In this document: piece after piece, positions 1 to 10,092 of the stretch | Numbering within the stretch: the first letter of the stretch is position 1 | Layout: each line of letters opens with the position of its first letter | From: Atrina japonica | Taxonomy: Eukaryota; Mollusca; Bivalvia; Pterioida; Pinnidae | Assembly: GCA_030159075.1 (NCBI GenBank) | Contig: BROG01000395.1 | Coordinates: forward strand, 496,001 to 560,000 | Reading direction: 5' to 3' | Length of the DNA: 64,000 nt | Notes under the pieces: model-generated | Seen by the model: only the letters and a program-made list of their open reading frames with translations | What the model was told of the DNA's origin: nothing | Databases searched by the model: none | Translations under genes and position numbers: made by a program

Positions 1-78
1 GTTTATAAACAATTTTATAGTCAAAATAATGAAATAAAAGTTGAGCTTGAGTATTGAGTAAATTTGGTGACTTTCGGC
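1..78 (+). repeat. Edge copy of a dispersed repeat (tactcaa family)
   Basis: The first ~75 bases are nearly identical to 21124-21200, starting with gtttataaacaattttatag and ending in gagtattgagtaaatttggt. The 21.0-21.2 kb copy is longer and has inverted tactcaa / ttgagta ends, so this is the right-hand part of a small inverted-repeat element cut by the window edge. A weaker relative lies at 12316-12365. Confidence 0.7.
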
Positions 79-706
79 TCTGTTTTTGGTATTTCAAATG
101 AAATTTACAAATATAAAAGGAATACATTAAACTCTGGTGATATAATTACTTTATTCCGAAATAAATAGGCTGCAACTCTCCAATTATTATTTTGGCAAGA
201 AGCCTTGCCTTTATCATTTGAGATCAGACAGGTGTTTTTGTGTTATTTTGTATTTGATATCTGACATTGATTAAGGATTTATCCCCCATAAACAACAGAA
301 AACATACACAAGCACCTAAACCCACAACTAGATTTCCCGCGGTCCGTCTTTGTCCAGTATTGTCTATGTTTTTTACTGTATTTCCTGGTGTATAACATAT
401 TTGGATCCTATGGCTATGTTTTGAATTACTTTTAGTTTTTGCAGTAATCCTGGAAGTATAGACTCGGGAGCACAATATATTCTTCTACATTTTTAAAGTT
501 CTAAAGTGTTAGAACTTTGTTTACAATTTGTTGTATTTTTATTTGTTCTGTTTTTCCGAGAATTATACAAATAATCAACTTAATTACCAATGCAAATGAT
601 ATTGTACGATGTTAAAGCACAACACTTTTAAATGCAGCGGACGATTTCAAAACATTTTCTATTATATAAAATTTTTATTAACGTTCTCAATAGATATAAT
701 AGCTTT

Positions 707-745
<39 letters not shown>

Positions 746-774
746 GTATTCATTATTATTGTCTATTCCTCTAG
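79..774 (+). other. Upstream or intronic sequence with a TCA microsatellite
   Basis: No convincing gene. A pure (TCA)12 run at 708-743 would encode polyserine if translated with the downstream frame. It is followed by a pyrimidine-rich stretch and ctctag at 769-774, a good 3' splice site. I therefore read at least the right part as the end of an intron of the dioxygenase-like gene. Confidence 0.5.
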
Positions 775-1580
775 GTTCGAAAAAGAAAAGGATTACAGTT
801 GATGCCAGATCTTTGATTGATATAGAAGGCAAAGTAGAGTTTGAGATAAATCCCTTTGTCCACAACAGGTCTCCTTTGGTTAAAGATAGTGATTCCCTCA
901 CGCTTAATGATCTTGATAAGGAAATGTATACGTTTTCGGCAAGTTTACCTGCAGCATGCCAAGAGCTATACAAAAATGTGAAGCACTGCGAGCTTGATGA
1001 TCCTACAGAGAGTGAAGTGAAGTTATCTGATGCTATCCGATACAGTATAAACACAAAGGGATGCATACTCCACGAAAAGCTACAGTCAAAATCCACTGAA
1101 TTTGGCGAAGAGGATATCTATGCAACATACCTCCGAGTCACCCTAGGCTGTAGTTTTGGCCAGTCACCCGGAATACCCTATGTTTTGGAAATATGGCCGA
1201 GCGGACATTACAGTCCAATACACAGTCATGGCAACGCATGTGCAGTCATCAAAGTTCTGCATGGCGGCATTAATGTGAAAATTTACAACAAGCTTACAAG
1301 CATTCGAAACGACGAACCTATACGCACACTGAAGGCCACAAAGGGAAATTTTACATGGATAAATCGCAATTGGTTTCAGACACACCAGCTTTACAACTCC
1401 ACAGATGACTTCTGTGCCACGATTCAGTGCTACAAGTATGAAAAAGAAGATACAATTCACTGGCCTTATTTTGATTATCTCGGCGATAGGGCGGAAATCG
1501 ACGAATTTTCTCCTAACAGCGATTTCACTTTCCATGAAATGAAGAAAAAAGTACTTGAAGAGTACGGGAAACGAAACTGA
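775..1580 (+). CDS. Cysteine-dioxygenase-like cupin protein (last exon)
   Basis: Likely a non-heme iron cupin of the cysteine dioxygenase (CDO_I) family; CDO oxidises the thiol of cysteine to a sulfinate in the cytosol. The frame is open back to an ATG at 609, but 609-774 reads as polyserine plus low-complexity sequence and ends in a splice acceptor (cctctag), so I start the exon at 775 with a phase-1 junction; the true start is upstream and unseen. Numbering from the ATG at 609, the metal-binding HxH is H205-S-H207 in YSPIHSHGN and the third ligand is H259 in TQTHQLYN-like context (FQTHQLYN). Y275 (IQCYKYE) lines up with the CDO active-site tyrosine. The cysteine that crosslinks to it in mammals is not in register: Ala occupies its place and a Cys sits one residue earlier. 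A ~100-residue N-terminal extension before the cupin is longer than in classic CDO (~200 residues). Family assignment is firm; substrate is not. Confidence 0.75.
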
Positions 1581-1865
1581 TTTGAAATTACAATTTTTTA
1601 CCAAATTTCATATAGACGGTATAGTTTTAAGTTTGGCTTATATATAAATCGCTTATGTATGTTGAAAGTAGATAAAGTAGATGTATGTAGACTGTACGGA
1701 ATCTCATGGCGCCGGAAAACAACAACAGATGAAATGTCAAAAGTCAAAAACTGCATATACTTGACACACCTCAGTTCGATATGCCCAGAAAAAACTCGGA
1801 AGGAGGACGATTGCCAGCGGCATATCTCTGAGCTCTCATCATGTTACAAATTATATTTAAAATAC

Positions 1866-1871
1866 AATAAA
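1866..1871 (+). terminator. Polyadenylation signal AATAAA
   Basis: AATAAA lies about 285 bases after the dioxygenase-like stop codon at 1578-1580, a plausible 3' UTR length. Position and motif are the only evidence. Confidence 0.45.
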
Positions 1872-1904
1872 AAACATACTGGGGTTGGAGTTAGGGTTCA
1901 GTAA

Positions 1905-2374
1905 CTACTACTAAAATATTCATGATAATTCACATTCAAATAATCATATTAACCTCTACTAAAATATTCGTGATAACTATAACAACAATATCTTCTACTA
2001 ACAAGTCAGAACAATAACAGCAAAACCCATACTGCTACTGCTATTGATGATGATGATGATGATGCAATAAAACAATCCCGCTTTAGATTTCCTCATCAGC
2101 TAACATGATATCAAGTTTCATTTAGATTTGACACCCCTAACTAAAGTTATCATCTGGAAAATATCGGGGCAGACAGACAGACTGCCAGACAGACAGACAT
2201 ACGGTCAAATAACGAAAAACTCTATAGTCATCTCCGGTTTCACCGGCAGGGGACTAATAATTTACATAATGGTTTCTACTTTAGAATCGGTCAGGTGTTT
2301 TACTGATTTAGACTGTTGTAACTACGACAACGGAAGACGCAGTGACACAAATATACACATATCTCGATTTTAAA
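1905..2374. other. Intergenic, no gene seen
   Basis: AT-rich sequence with a short (GAT)n run near 2045-2062 and agacagac-type simple sequence near 2170-2200, of the kind that ends many bivalve dispersed repeats. The frame at 2128-2373 shows no domain and overlaps this simple sequence. Confidence 0.5.
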
Positions 2375-2602
2375 TACATGTACATTAAACTGCAATTCTG
2401 ATAACTGGTTAATGACATGGAAATTTCCTAAATGTATATATGATAAAGACATTTAAATCATTCTTTTGACAAAAAGATCAGATATCTATATCTGATCTTT
2501 TTTTGTCAAAAGAATGATTTAAATGTCTTTATCATATATACATTTAGGAAATTTCCATGTCATTAACCAGTGTTATTAGAATTGCAGTTGAATGTACATG
2601 TA
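2375..2602. mobile_element. Foldback (near-perfect palindrome) element, 228 bp
   Basis: Two arms of about 112 bases are inverted copies with only a few mismatches. The centre is aagatcagatat-ct-atatctgatctt, so the loop is two bases at 2486-2487. The outer ends read atacatgtacatt and aatgtacatgtat. This is the shape of a foldback MITE; no target duplication could be fixed. Confidence 0.8.
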
Positions 2603-4133
2603 TGGAAAATACACTGTCACCTTGTTAATTAAAGAATTTTGAATGGTGAAATAATTTTTTTTACCATGACAGCATGATTACAAATTTATAAACTTTGTAC
2701 CGAATGGTTTGCGATTTTAAATTTCTTATAACATTACTGAATTCTAACCTATCAGAGAAGACAAAGATTGTTAAATCTTTAAAGAAAACGTTTATTCATA
2801 AAAAATAAAAATTATAGATAATACGCATTAAAGCCTTTAATAATGGAATTAGTTATGCTAAAATCTACGAAATGTTTTTACATTGTAAACCTATAGCTAA
2901 ATAATTTCAATACCTAAAAATCAAATATAAAGAACTATACCTTTATATGCATTGCATCATTTTAGTTGATTGATTTTCTCGTTGAAAAAGAAGTATAGTT
3001 CATATCAATATATATTTTGTTTTATTGGATTTATGCCATACGCTAGAAAAAATCCAGCCAATTAAAATGGCGATAGTAAGATCTTAAAAGTCGAAAAAAA
3101 ACCACATGTACTATGCAGGTACAGGTTCAGAGACTTCTCAGTTTAATTGGCTGAGATAAGTTCTACTTGAACTTGACGAAAAAAAATGGGCGTTGGGTCT
3201 TAAACCGAAATGCGCTAACGACTCGGAGACGGGGTATACCGTCATGTTGATTACGAAACATAGTACAAATTGCGTTTGATTCGAGATGTCACTAGATCTG
3301 GGTTCGAAATGACCACGCAATGAAAATGAATCTTTGTTTGAGGAAGGTCAGTGTCAACGTTTGGAAGCACACACCACGCCTACAAGTACATGGGAATAAT
3401 TTAAGGTCACTTGGCACTTCCTGTTTTAAGTCAGGAGTAGACTTCCTTACTAGGAAGTGATTGATTCTGTGGTGGCTTGAATTTCTGGTTTTAAGTGATA
3501 TAACGATGACCGATAATTGGCTCTCTTTTCTGATCTTATTAAAAGAACAAATAGAAAATTTGTCTTTGATAAAAAAGCAAAAGTATAAAAATGAAAAATA
3601 TCAGAAAATATCATTAGATAAAATACATTAACAATAAGCATAACTATAGCATATAGTAAACAACGTACAGTGAAATCCTAATATAAATCAAGGGGATGAA
3701 TGTTTTTTCAAATAAACAGTGTTTTCAAAATAGTCGTGTTATAATGGCACTAAAGGAATTTGACCGGGGAATCAAAACCATTTCAAATAAAGTGGGAATT
3801 AAATGGTACAGGGTTCAACATAAGTGGTCTCGACTGTTATTTGTTTTTATTGTGTGTATACATTAACTCAGAATGTGTATAGTGTACGTTTAGACTTGAA
3901 TACATGATGGATTGAGTGTACATCTTGATGGATTTGTTTGTGAACTTTTCTGGAATCCAACTATCAATTATCATTATGTAAAACAGTATTGCTGCTTCAA
4001 ATGATTATGTAGAATTGGAGACAACGAAAGATAAATAACCGGAAGAAGACATAACATAAATTCGAGGTTGTTCTTTCTAAACTATGTTTAACTTGTCATA
4101 TATATAGTATTTGTTTTAAGGTTGCGGAAACAC
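2603..4133. other. Intergenic, with a dispersed repeat fragment
   Basis: No gene recognised. 2690-2750 (gtaccgaatggtttgcgatt then atttcttataacatta) resembles 9935-9990, so it belongs to a dispersed repeat. 3720-3835 (cagtgttttcaaaatagtc ... aagtggtctcgactg) looks like another bivalve-type short repeat. The frames at 3138-3320 and 3450-3641 show no domain. Confidence 0.45.
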
Positions 4134-4135
4134 GA

Positions 4136-4197
<62 letters not shown>

Positions 4198-4286
4198 ATG
4201 TATGCATGTGTATGTGTGCATGTATGTATGTATGTATGTATGTATGTAAGTATGTATGTATGTATGTATGTATGCATGTATGTATG

Positions 4287-4317
<31 letters not shown>

Positions 4318-4350
4318 GTAAGTATGTATGTATGTATGTATGTATGTATG

Positions 4351-4381
<31 letters not shown>

Positions 4382-4440
4382 GTATGTATGTATGTATGTA
4401 TGTAAGTATGTATGTATGTATGTATGTATGTATGTATGTC
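4134..4440. repeat. Compound microsatellite (TA)n-(TG)n-(TATG)n
   Basis: (TA) runs at ~4136-4156, (TG) at 4157-4180, then ~260 bases of imperfect TGTA/TATG tetranucleotide with scattered tgca and taag interruptions. All long frames here on both strands (tyrosine-cysteine-methionine or threonine-tyrosine-isoleucine-histidine strings) come from the repeat. Confidence 0.97.
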
Positions 4441-4639
4441 ACAGGTGCTCTTATACCAAATGTCATAAAAAATTTGCATCTTTATTACGAACAATTCAAA
4501 AGTATGTAGGAAAAAGTTTACGTTTATCAAACAAACAGGATATAAAATGTCACATTCAAAACGGACATGATATAACTTGTATAAATTTCCGCTCTAAAGT
4601 GCGATTTAGCTCAATTTAATAATATACCTCATTGTTGAT

Positions 4640-5545
4640 AACAATAATCAACACAGCAACTGTGGGAACAACAAACAGCAGAAGCAACAGCAATAACTTC
4701 AACAACGACAGCAACATCAGAAGCAAAAATAATAACAGCAGCACTAGCAACAACAACAACAGCGGAAGCAACAATAATAACATCAACACTAGCAGCAACA
4801 GCAACAGCGGAAGCAACAACAATAACATCAGCACTAGCAGCAACAACAACAGCGGTAGCAACAACAATAACAGCAGCACTAGCAGCCACAACAACAGCGA
4901 AAGCAACAATAATAACAGAGCACTAGCAGCAATAACAACAGCAGAAGCAACAACAATAACAGCAGCACTAGCAGCAACAACAACAGCGGTAGCAACAACA
5001 ATTACAGCAGCACTAGCAGCAACAACAACAGCGAAAGCAACAATAATAACAGCAGCACTAGCAGCAACAACAACAGCAGAAGCAACAATAATAACAGCAG
5101 CACTAGCGGCAACAACAACATCGCAAGCAACAATAATAACAGCAGCACTAGCAGCAACAACAACAGCGGAAGCAATAACAATAACAGCAGCACTAGCAGC
5201 AACAACAACAGCAGAAGCAACAACAATAACAACAGCACTAGCAGCAACAACAGCAGCAGAAGCAACTATAATAGCAGCACTAGCAGCAACAACAACAGCA
5301 GAAGCAACAACAATAACAGCATCAGCAGAAATAAAAAATGCAGAATCAGCAGACGCAACAACAGCAAACAGCAGCAACAGTAAACAGCAGCAGCAACAGC
5401 AAAAAGCAGCAATAACAGCAGACAATAACAACAGTAGCAGTAACAATTAGTATCTGCAGTAATAACAAAAGCAGCAGCAATAAAGGGGACAACAAAAGGA
5501 GCAGCAGTAACAACAAAAACAGCAGCAACAACAGCAAAAACAAGG
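4640..5545. repeat. CAN-triplet minisatellite, 45-bp unit
   Basis: About 900 bases of cag/caa/cat-type triplets. The higher-order unit in the middle is 45 bp, fifteen triplets, recognisable by agcagcactagcagcaaca recurring through ~4780-5300. Because nearly every triplet is CAN, several frames stay open on both strands (Asn-Ser, Thr-Ala, Leu or Val-Ala strings). No conserved domain or start context supports coding. Confidence 0.95.
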
Positions 5546-5579
5546 GTTAATTGTAACAGGGTTCTGTTACATGATGTCC

Positions 5580-6100
5580 CCCTAACTTTGGAACAAGTCG
5601 TGTTGATATCAACCAGGATTTATTACATACAAAACTGCAATTGTTCTTCACAGTTTTGGGGGAATAAAAGCCATAAGGCTGAAATCACAATCGCTGATAC
5701 CAGTAAATTTCATACTTCATCAAAATCAGACAATATTGACATTTTGACCAATCAGAAGGCCCGGTTTGCTATAGACGGCAACAAAACCAATACCATTCAA
5801 TCCCTTGATACCAATAAATTCCAAATTTCATAAAAATCGGACATTTAAATTCTGACCAATCAGAAGCCTCAGTTTGCTACAGATGACAATGAAATACATA
5901 CCATTGAAATCACAATCCTTCGATACCCATAAATTCTAAGTTTAATCAAAATCGGATAATGTTTAAATGTCAACCAATCAGAAGCCCCGGTTTGCCACAG
6001 ATGGCAACGAAACTCATACGATTCAAAGTGCAATCTCTTGATACCTATAGATTCTAAATTTCATCAAAATCAGACAATTTTGAAATTTCGACCAATCAAA
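5580..6100 (+). repeat. Degenerate tandem repeat, ~110 bp unit
   Basis: The phrase gaccaatcagaagcc followed by ggtttgctacagatggcaac and later aaatttcatcaaaatc recurs at roughly 5745, 5855, 5970 and 6085. The copies are diverged by substitutions and small indels. No coding potential seen. Confidence 0.75.
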
Positions 6101-6520
6101 AGCCTTGGTTTTTCGGAAAACGGACAGTCAGATACACTTCGACTGACCCTCTGTAATATCCATGTGAAGTGGTAAAGATCGTTCAAGCGGTTCTTAAGAT
6201 ATTTAAGTTTAAAACCATGACAAATCAGAAGCCACAATTTGGTCATGTGACTGTTATTTGTAAAATGGGCAGTCAGTTACACTACAAGAGGCCCTCAGTA
6301 ACATCCATGTGAAGTTTGGTAAGTATCGGTCAAGCGGTTTTAAAGTTATTTACGTTTAAGTGTTGGACCAATCCGGAACCACCATTCGGTCATGTGACTT
6401 TTTCTCGTAAAACGAAAGGTCAAGTATACTACATCTCACCCTCAGTAATATCCCTGTGAAGTTTGGTAAGAACTGATCCAGCGGTTTTGGAGCAAAAGGT
6501 CGGACAAGTTCAGGGGACAT
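6101..6520 (+). repeat. Degenerate repeat, gaagtttggtaag family
   Basis: Three diverged copies of a ~130-bp unit containing catgtgactttt, ccctcagtaatatcc, gtgaagtttggtaag and tcaagcggtttt at ~6150, ~6310 and ~6450. Similar phrases occur elsewhere in the window, so this is dispersed repetitive DNA. Confidence 0.65.
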
Positions 6521-6525
6521 AATAA

Positions 6526-6616
6526 CAGTATAAGTAACAATAACAGTAGCAGTTACAACAAAAACAAAAACAGCAACAGTAACAGTAGCAACAACAGCAG
6601 CAGTAACAGCAAACAC
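6526..6616 (+). repeat. CAN-triplet simple repeat
   Basis: aacagtaacagtagcaacaac-type sequence like the array at 4640-5545. It abuts and truncates the mariner relic that follows on the opposite strand. Confidence 0.85.
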
Positions 6617-6840
6617 TAATTGTCTTCCATTGTTTAGATTGTTCCTTGGTCTCTGGAGTGAAATGGTCGACCCATGTTTCATCCATAGTCACAAACATCC
6701 GCAGGAAGTTGACAGGGTCTTCCTCAAATGGGTTCTGATATCAGATTAGCACGTGACAGGTTCCAACTTGTTCGCTTCTGATCAGTTGTGAGCAGTCTTG
6801 GTACCCAAGGTTCTGAGAACTTTCTCAAGAACAAACTTAT
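6617..6840 (-). pseudogene. Mariner transposase fragment
   Basis: Read on the minus strand from ~6840, one frame gives a peptide with EPWVPRLLT and DQKRT, matching the mariner phrase before the catalytic region. After a frameshift near 6730 it continues as EDPVNFLRMFVTMDETWVDH, then FTPETKEQSKQW. TMDETW is the block carrying the first catalytic aspartate of mariner transposases (DDE/D superfamily). The frame then runs into CAN-triplet repeat at 6616, so the later catalytic residues are missing. It is a dead fragment: frameshift, truncation at both ends, no inverted repeats found. Confidence 0.88.
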
Positions 6841-8667
6841 TGATTTCAATGTATATATTAAATTCCTTTTATGACACGTTGGATATGCTGTTTTCGAAAG
6901 TTTTCACATTTGATAAGTACTTGGTCACACACGCACTCTAGCAATTTACAAAGATGGACGACGCAGTGAACGTACTCTTACACGGTTGTCTTCAAGAGAC
7001 AATACATAAAGCTTATACATTAATTTTTTTATGAAATGAAAATTTTCGAAAAATGTAGTTGACGTTGGATGTCACTCAGAAATGCAAAAACATGGAGGTA
7101 CAGAAATAAATGTAGAATATTACGATGATAAACAATTCACACGTTAACTTTGTTAAATTAATTTTTTTACGGCACCACCAGTTCAATTTTATAAATTCTC
7201 CACCATTACGTATAATTTGCTTTAACAGTAATTTTGTCCACATTTGCAAGTGCTTGACTTTAAATTAAAGAAGGCATTGATAAGAAAGGCTTGTAATAAG
7301 TCTTTCATTCAACTCAAAGAAATATCACTTGTATTTTAAAATAATAATATCATTGTGATTTTATAAGTTCCTAATCAGTTCATTGGGTTAAATTTTTTCG
7401 TTATTTACGTTGTCTTCCTTCCGTCTTTTTTGCTTTGAAATGACCATCTATACAGTGATGTGCCGAAATGATGTATCTTTTTTCATTTTCTTAATATATT
7501 TGAATTTTGCAATGAAGCTGTTAGGTTATGCAGACTTGATACTACAACTATTATAGGTATTAATGGCCAAGGGGCCAAAAATTTGTGAATATAGAATGTT
7601 TTACTGGGTTTTTTTTCGCATAACGATACTTCCCTATGGAGAAAACTGAATTTTATTGGAATTGTTTTGTTATAGATTTATTGGAATTGTTTTGTTATAG
7701 ATTTTCATTGTTTTGTTTTATAGTTATGACGAGTTTTGCAAGTTACAAAGTTTTAATGTGTGTAAATAGGGAACAGTAACAATTTCAATTTTATGTTGAA
7801 ATTGTTGAATCTTGAAAATAGAAAATTTAAACATTTTGAGCAAATGCACAATGAAACTATTAGATATTCAGAGTTTAATGGTATACGTTTCATCAAGGTT
7901 GATTAGAAATGACTCCATGAATGTTTCGAAAAATTGGGATTTATATAAAATATTTAGAGAAAAAAGTTGCATCAATTTTGGCGCATCACTGAATACCCCC
8001 ATTAGGTAACTAATAATTACTACGAGTTCATTTTCATAAAACTTATACTGCTTGGCTTACTTTATAAATTTTTGCAACATTTGCAAGTTCTGTTCTATTA
8101 AAGAAGACATTGAAAAGAAATCAAAGGTTTCTTTTATTCGATTTAAAGAAATATTACTTGTATCTTAAAATGATAATCAAAATGATAATCATATGTGATT
8201 TTATTTTAATCTGAAACAAACACATTCCACATTCAAAGTAAAAAAATGCAAAATCACATGAAATAACCCAGATTAACACAACACACCTATCAGAAGTTTT
8301 GCTACTTCGGCATGACTTTGCAGGCGTAAAAGGTCTATTAATTCATACCAGGGATTTGATTTTCCACCCTATCACAAGGGACCTCAATAAGGCCCATTCC
8401 CAATGGAAAAACAATGTATCCCCCATTCGCAGTCGAAATTTCCCAATTGAAGTCAATGGATTTGAAAAGACTGTTCTATTTTTCAAATAGTTTTGTTCAT
8501 TTCTAGATTTTCCAATTTCAATATCATGTTGCTGAAATTCCAAATTCAAAAGACCCAGGCCCCATTTCCAAAAAAGATTGTGGAAAATCCCTGCACAACA
8601 ACTATCGAATTCGTCCCCAATATAAAATTTATTCTGGACTTGTTATCAGTCGAGTGAATGTTTTCTA
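6841..8667. other. Intergenic with a diverged duplicated block
   Basis: No gene seen. ~7190-7380 and ~8050-8205 are related (cacatttgcaagt, ttaaagaagrcattga, aaagaaatattacttgtat, gtgattttat), apparently an old ~170-bp repeat present twice. At 7656-7715 a ~25-bp phrase, ggaattgttttgttatagat, is tandemly repeated. The frames at 7812-8009 and 8299-8549 match nothing I know. Confidence 0.5.
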
Positions 8668-9186
8668 TTCCTCTTTATCGCAGAATCAGTGAGAGTAAAT
8701 TTGAGTTAGTTTGTACTATCCGCCATTCTTTTATTTTTAAAATGGTTGGGCAATGAGTACTGCCGAAGTAGTGTTAACATAGGTCATATGAAGAGGAAAA
8801 GCTTAACAATCGAATCTTTGTCTCCCAGACAGCATTCCATTCTTCTTTATCGCAGAATCAGTGAGAGTAAATTTGAGTTAGTTTGTACTATCCGCCATTT
8901 TTTTATTTGTAAAATGGTTGGGCAATGAGTACTGCCAAAGTAGTGTTAACATAGGTCATATGAAGAGAGCAAGCTTAACAATGGAATCTTTGTCTCCCAG
9001 ACAGCATTCCATTCCTCTTTATCGCAGAATCAGTGAGAGTAAATTTGAGTTAGTTTCTACTATCCGCCATTCTTTTATTTTTAAAATGGTTGGGCAATGA
9101 GTACTGCCGAAGTAGTGTTAACATAGGTCATATGAAGAGAACAAGCTTAACAATGGAATCTTTGTCTCCCAGACAGCATTGCATTC
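8668..9186 (+). repeat. 172-bp tandem repeat, three units
   Basis: Units begin at about 8668, 8840 and 9012 with ttcctctttatcgcagaatc, giving a period of 172 bp, and differ by few substitutions. Two 60-residue frames spanning units have no ATG at their start and arise because 172 leaves one base over a multiple of three. No domain. Confidence 0.93.
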
Positions 9187-9929
9187 CAAGTATAAAGCAT
9201 AAATAATACCTCAGTCACAACCGGCCGGTACTTACTCTACAGGATATATACGGCAAAAACGCCAAAGAACGCATGGGCCTTGCAGTGCCTTCTTTAAGGA
9301 ATTTCGAGCATACCGATTGCCCATACGCACGTACAATGGATGTTGAGCATGTCCAACAACTTCGGTTTCCCAATAACATACGTCGTTTTTTCTCTCTCAA
9401 CTTACAAATTGACTGCTACTTTTTCTGCCTCCACGACCTCTACGACTCTCATCTACGGCGAAAAATGCAGAGGGCGCACAAGCGTCTGGTTGTGACTAAA
9501 GCTTTAAAGGATATTTTAAATATCTAAAGAAAAAGCAATAAGAAACTGTATTTAGTTTACAAATCGGCATTCTTATATAAAATCTTATTTTGGTGAAAAT
9601 CGTAGCTACTAAGCGTTTAATTAAGGAGATTTATTTTTTAAGATTAGTTTTGAAAATAGCAATAAAGATTTAAATTTGTACTATTTTATATTGGCAATGT
9701 GTAGTGGACATGCTTTTAACTCATTTATCCCTAAATAGACATTTGGACTGGTCTACGTCATTGATTTCCGGAAGAGACCATTGATTTTCAGGGGTTGATG
9801 AGTTAGATACCTGTGCAACACCTGTACAATGTACATGAAACTGACGAAATTGAAGGCTTCTGTAGCTCCAAGAAATTCGTTATAATTGTATTTTACAGAG
9901 AAAATATACCACGAGGACAATATTTCATA
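9187..9929. other. Intergenic; unassigned CpG-containing stretch
   Basis: 9215-9530 has more CpG than its surroundings and is open on both strands (84 residues plus, 61 residues minus). On the minus strand two perfect donor-like gtaagt motifs occur (near 9405 and 9230), so it might be a 5' exon of an unseen minus-strand transcript, but no homology was recognised. The rest is AT-rich. Confidence 0.3.
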
Positions 9930-10068
9930 AAATATGTACCCAGTGGTTTGCAATTAAGATTTCTTATAACATTTTAAAGCTCTTACCTATAAATGAAAAT
10001 AAGTACTAAAAAGAAAAAAAAAAAAAAAAAAAACGTAAAAATAAAAAAAAAAAAAAAAAAAAAAAAAA
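9930..10068. repeat. Dispersed repeat fragment ending in poly(A)
   Basis: 9935-9990 (cagtggtttgcaattaag then atttcttataacattt) resembles 2690-2750. Poly(A)-rich sequence follows at 10010-10068, with runs above 20 A. This may be the tail of a retro-derived element. Confidence 0.5.
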
Positions 10069-10092
10069 GACTTCAAAGAATATCCACATTAA

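Noticed and set aside
1659..1904. 81-residue frame after the dioxygenase-like stop
   Set aside because: Lies in the likely 3' UTR, ends past the AATAAA, no domain.
4096..4619. Open frames of up to 165 residues on both strands
   Set aside because: Translation of (TATG)n and (TA)n microsatellite; no non-repeat protein content.
4616..5450. 276- and 272-residue frames on both strands
   Set aside because: CAN triplets keep several frames open at once; polyleucine, valine-alanine and asparagine-serine strings without any domain.
8746..9100. Two 60-residue frames that look like repeated small proteins
   Set aside because: They begin at TTG rather than ATG and only exist because a 172-bp unit is repeated.
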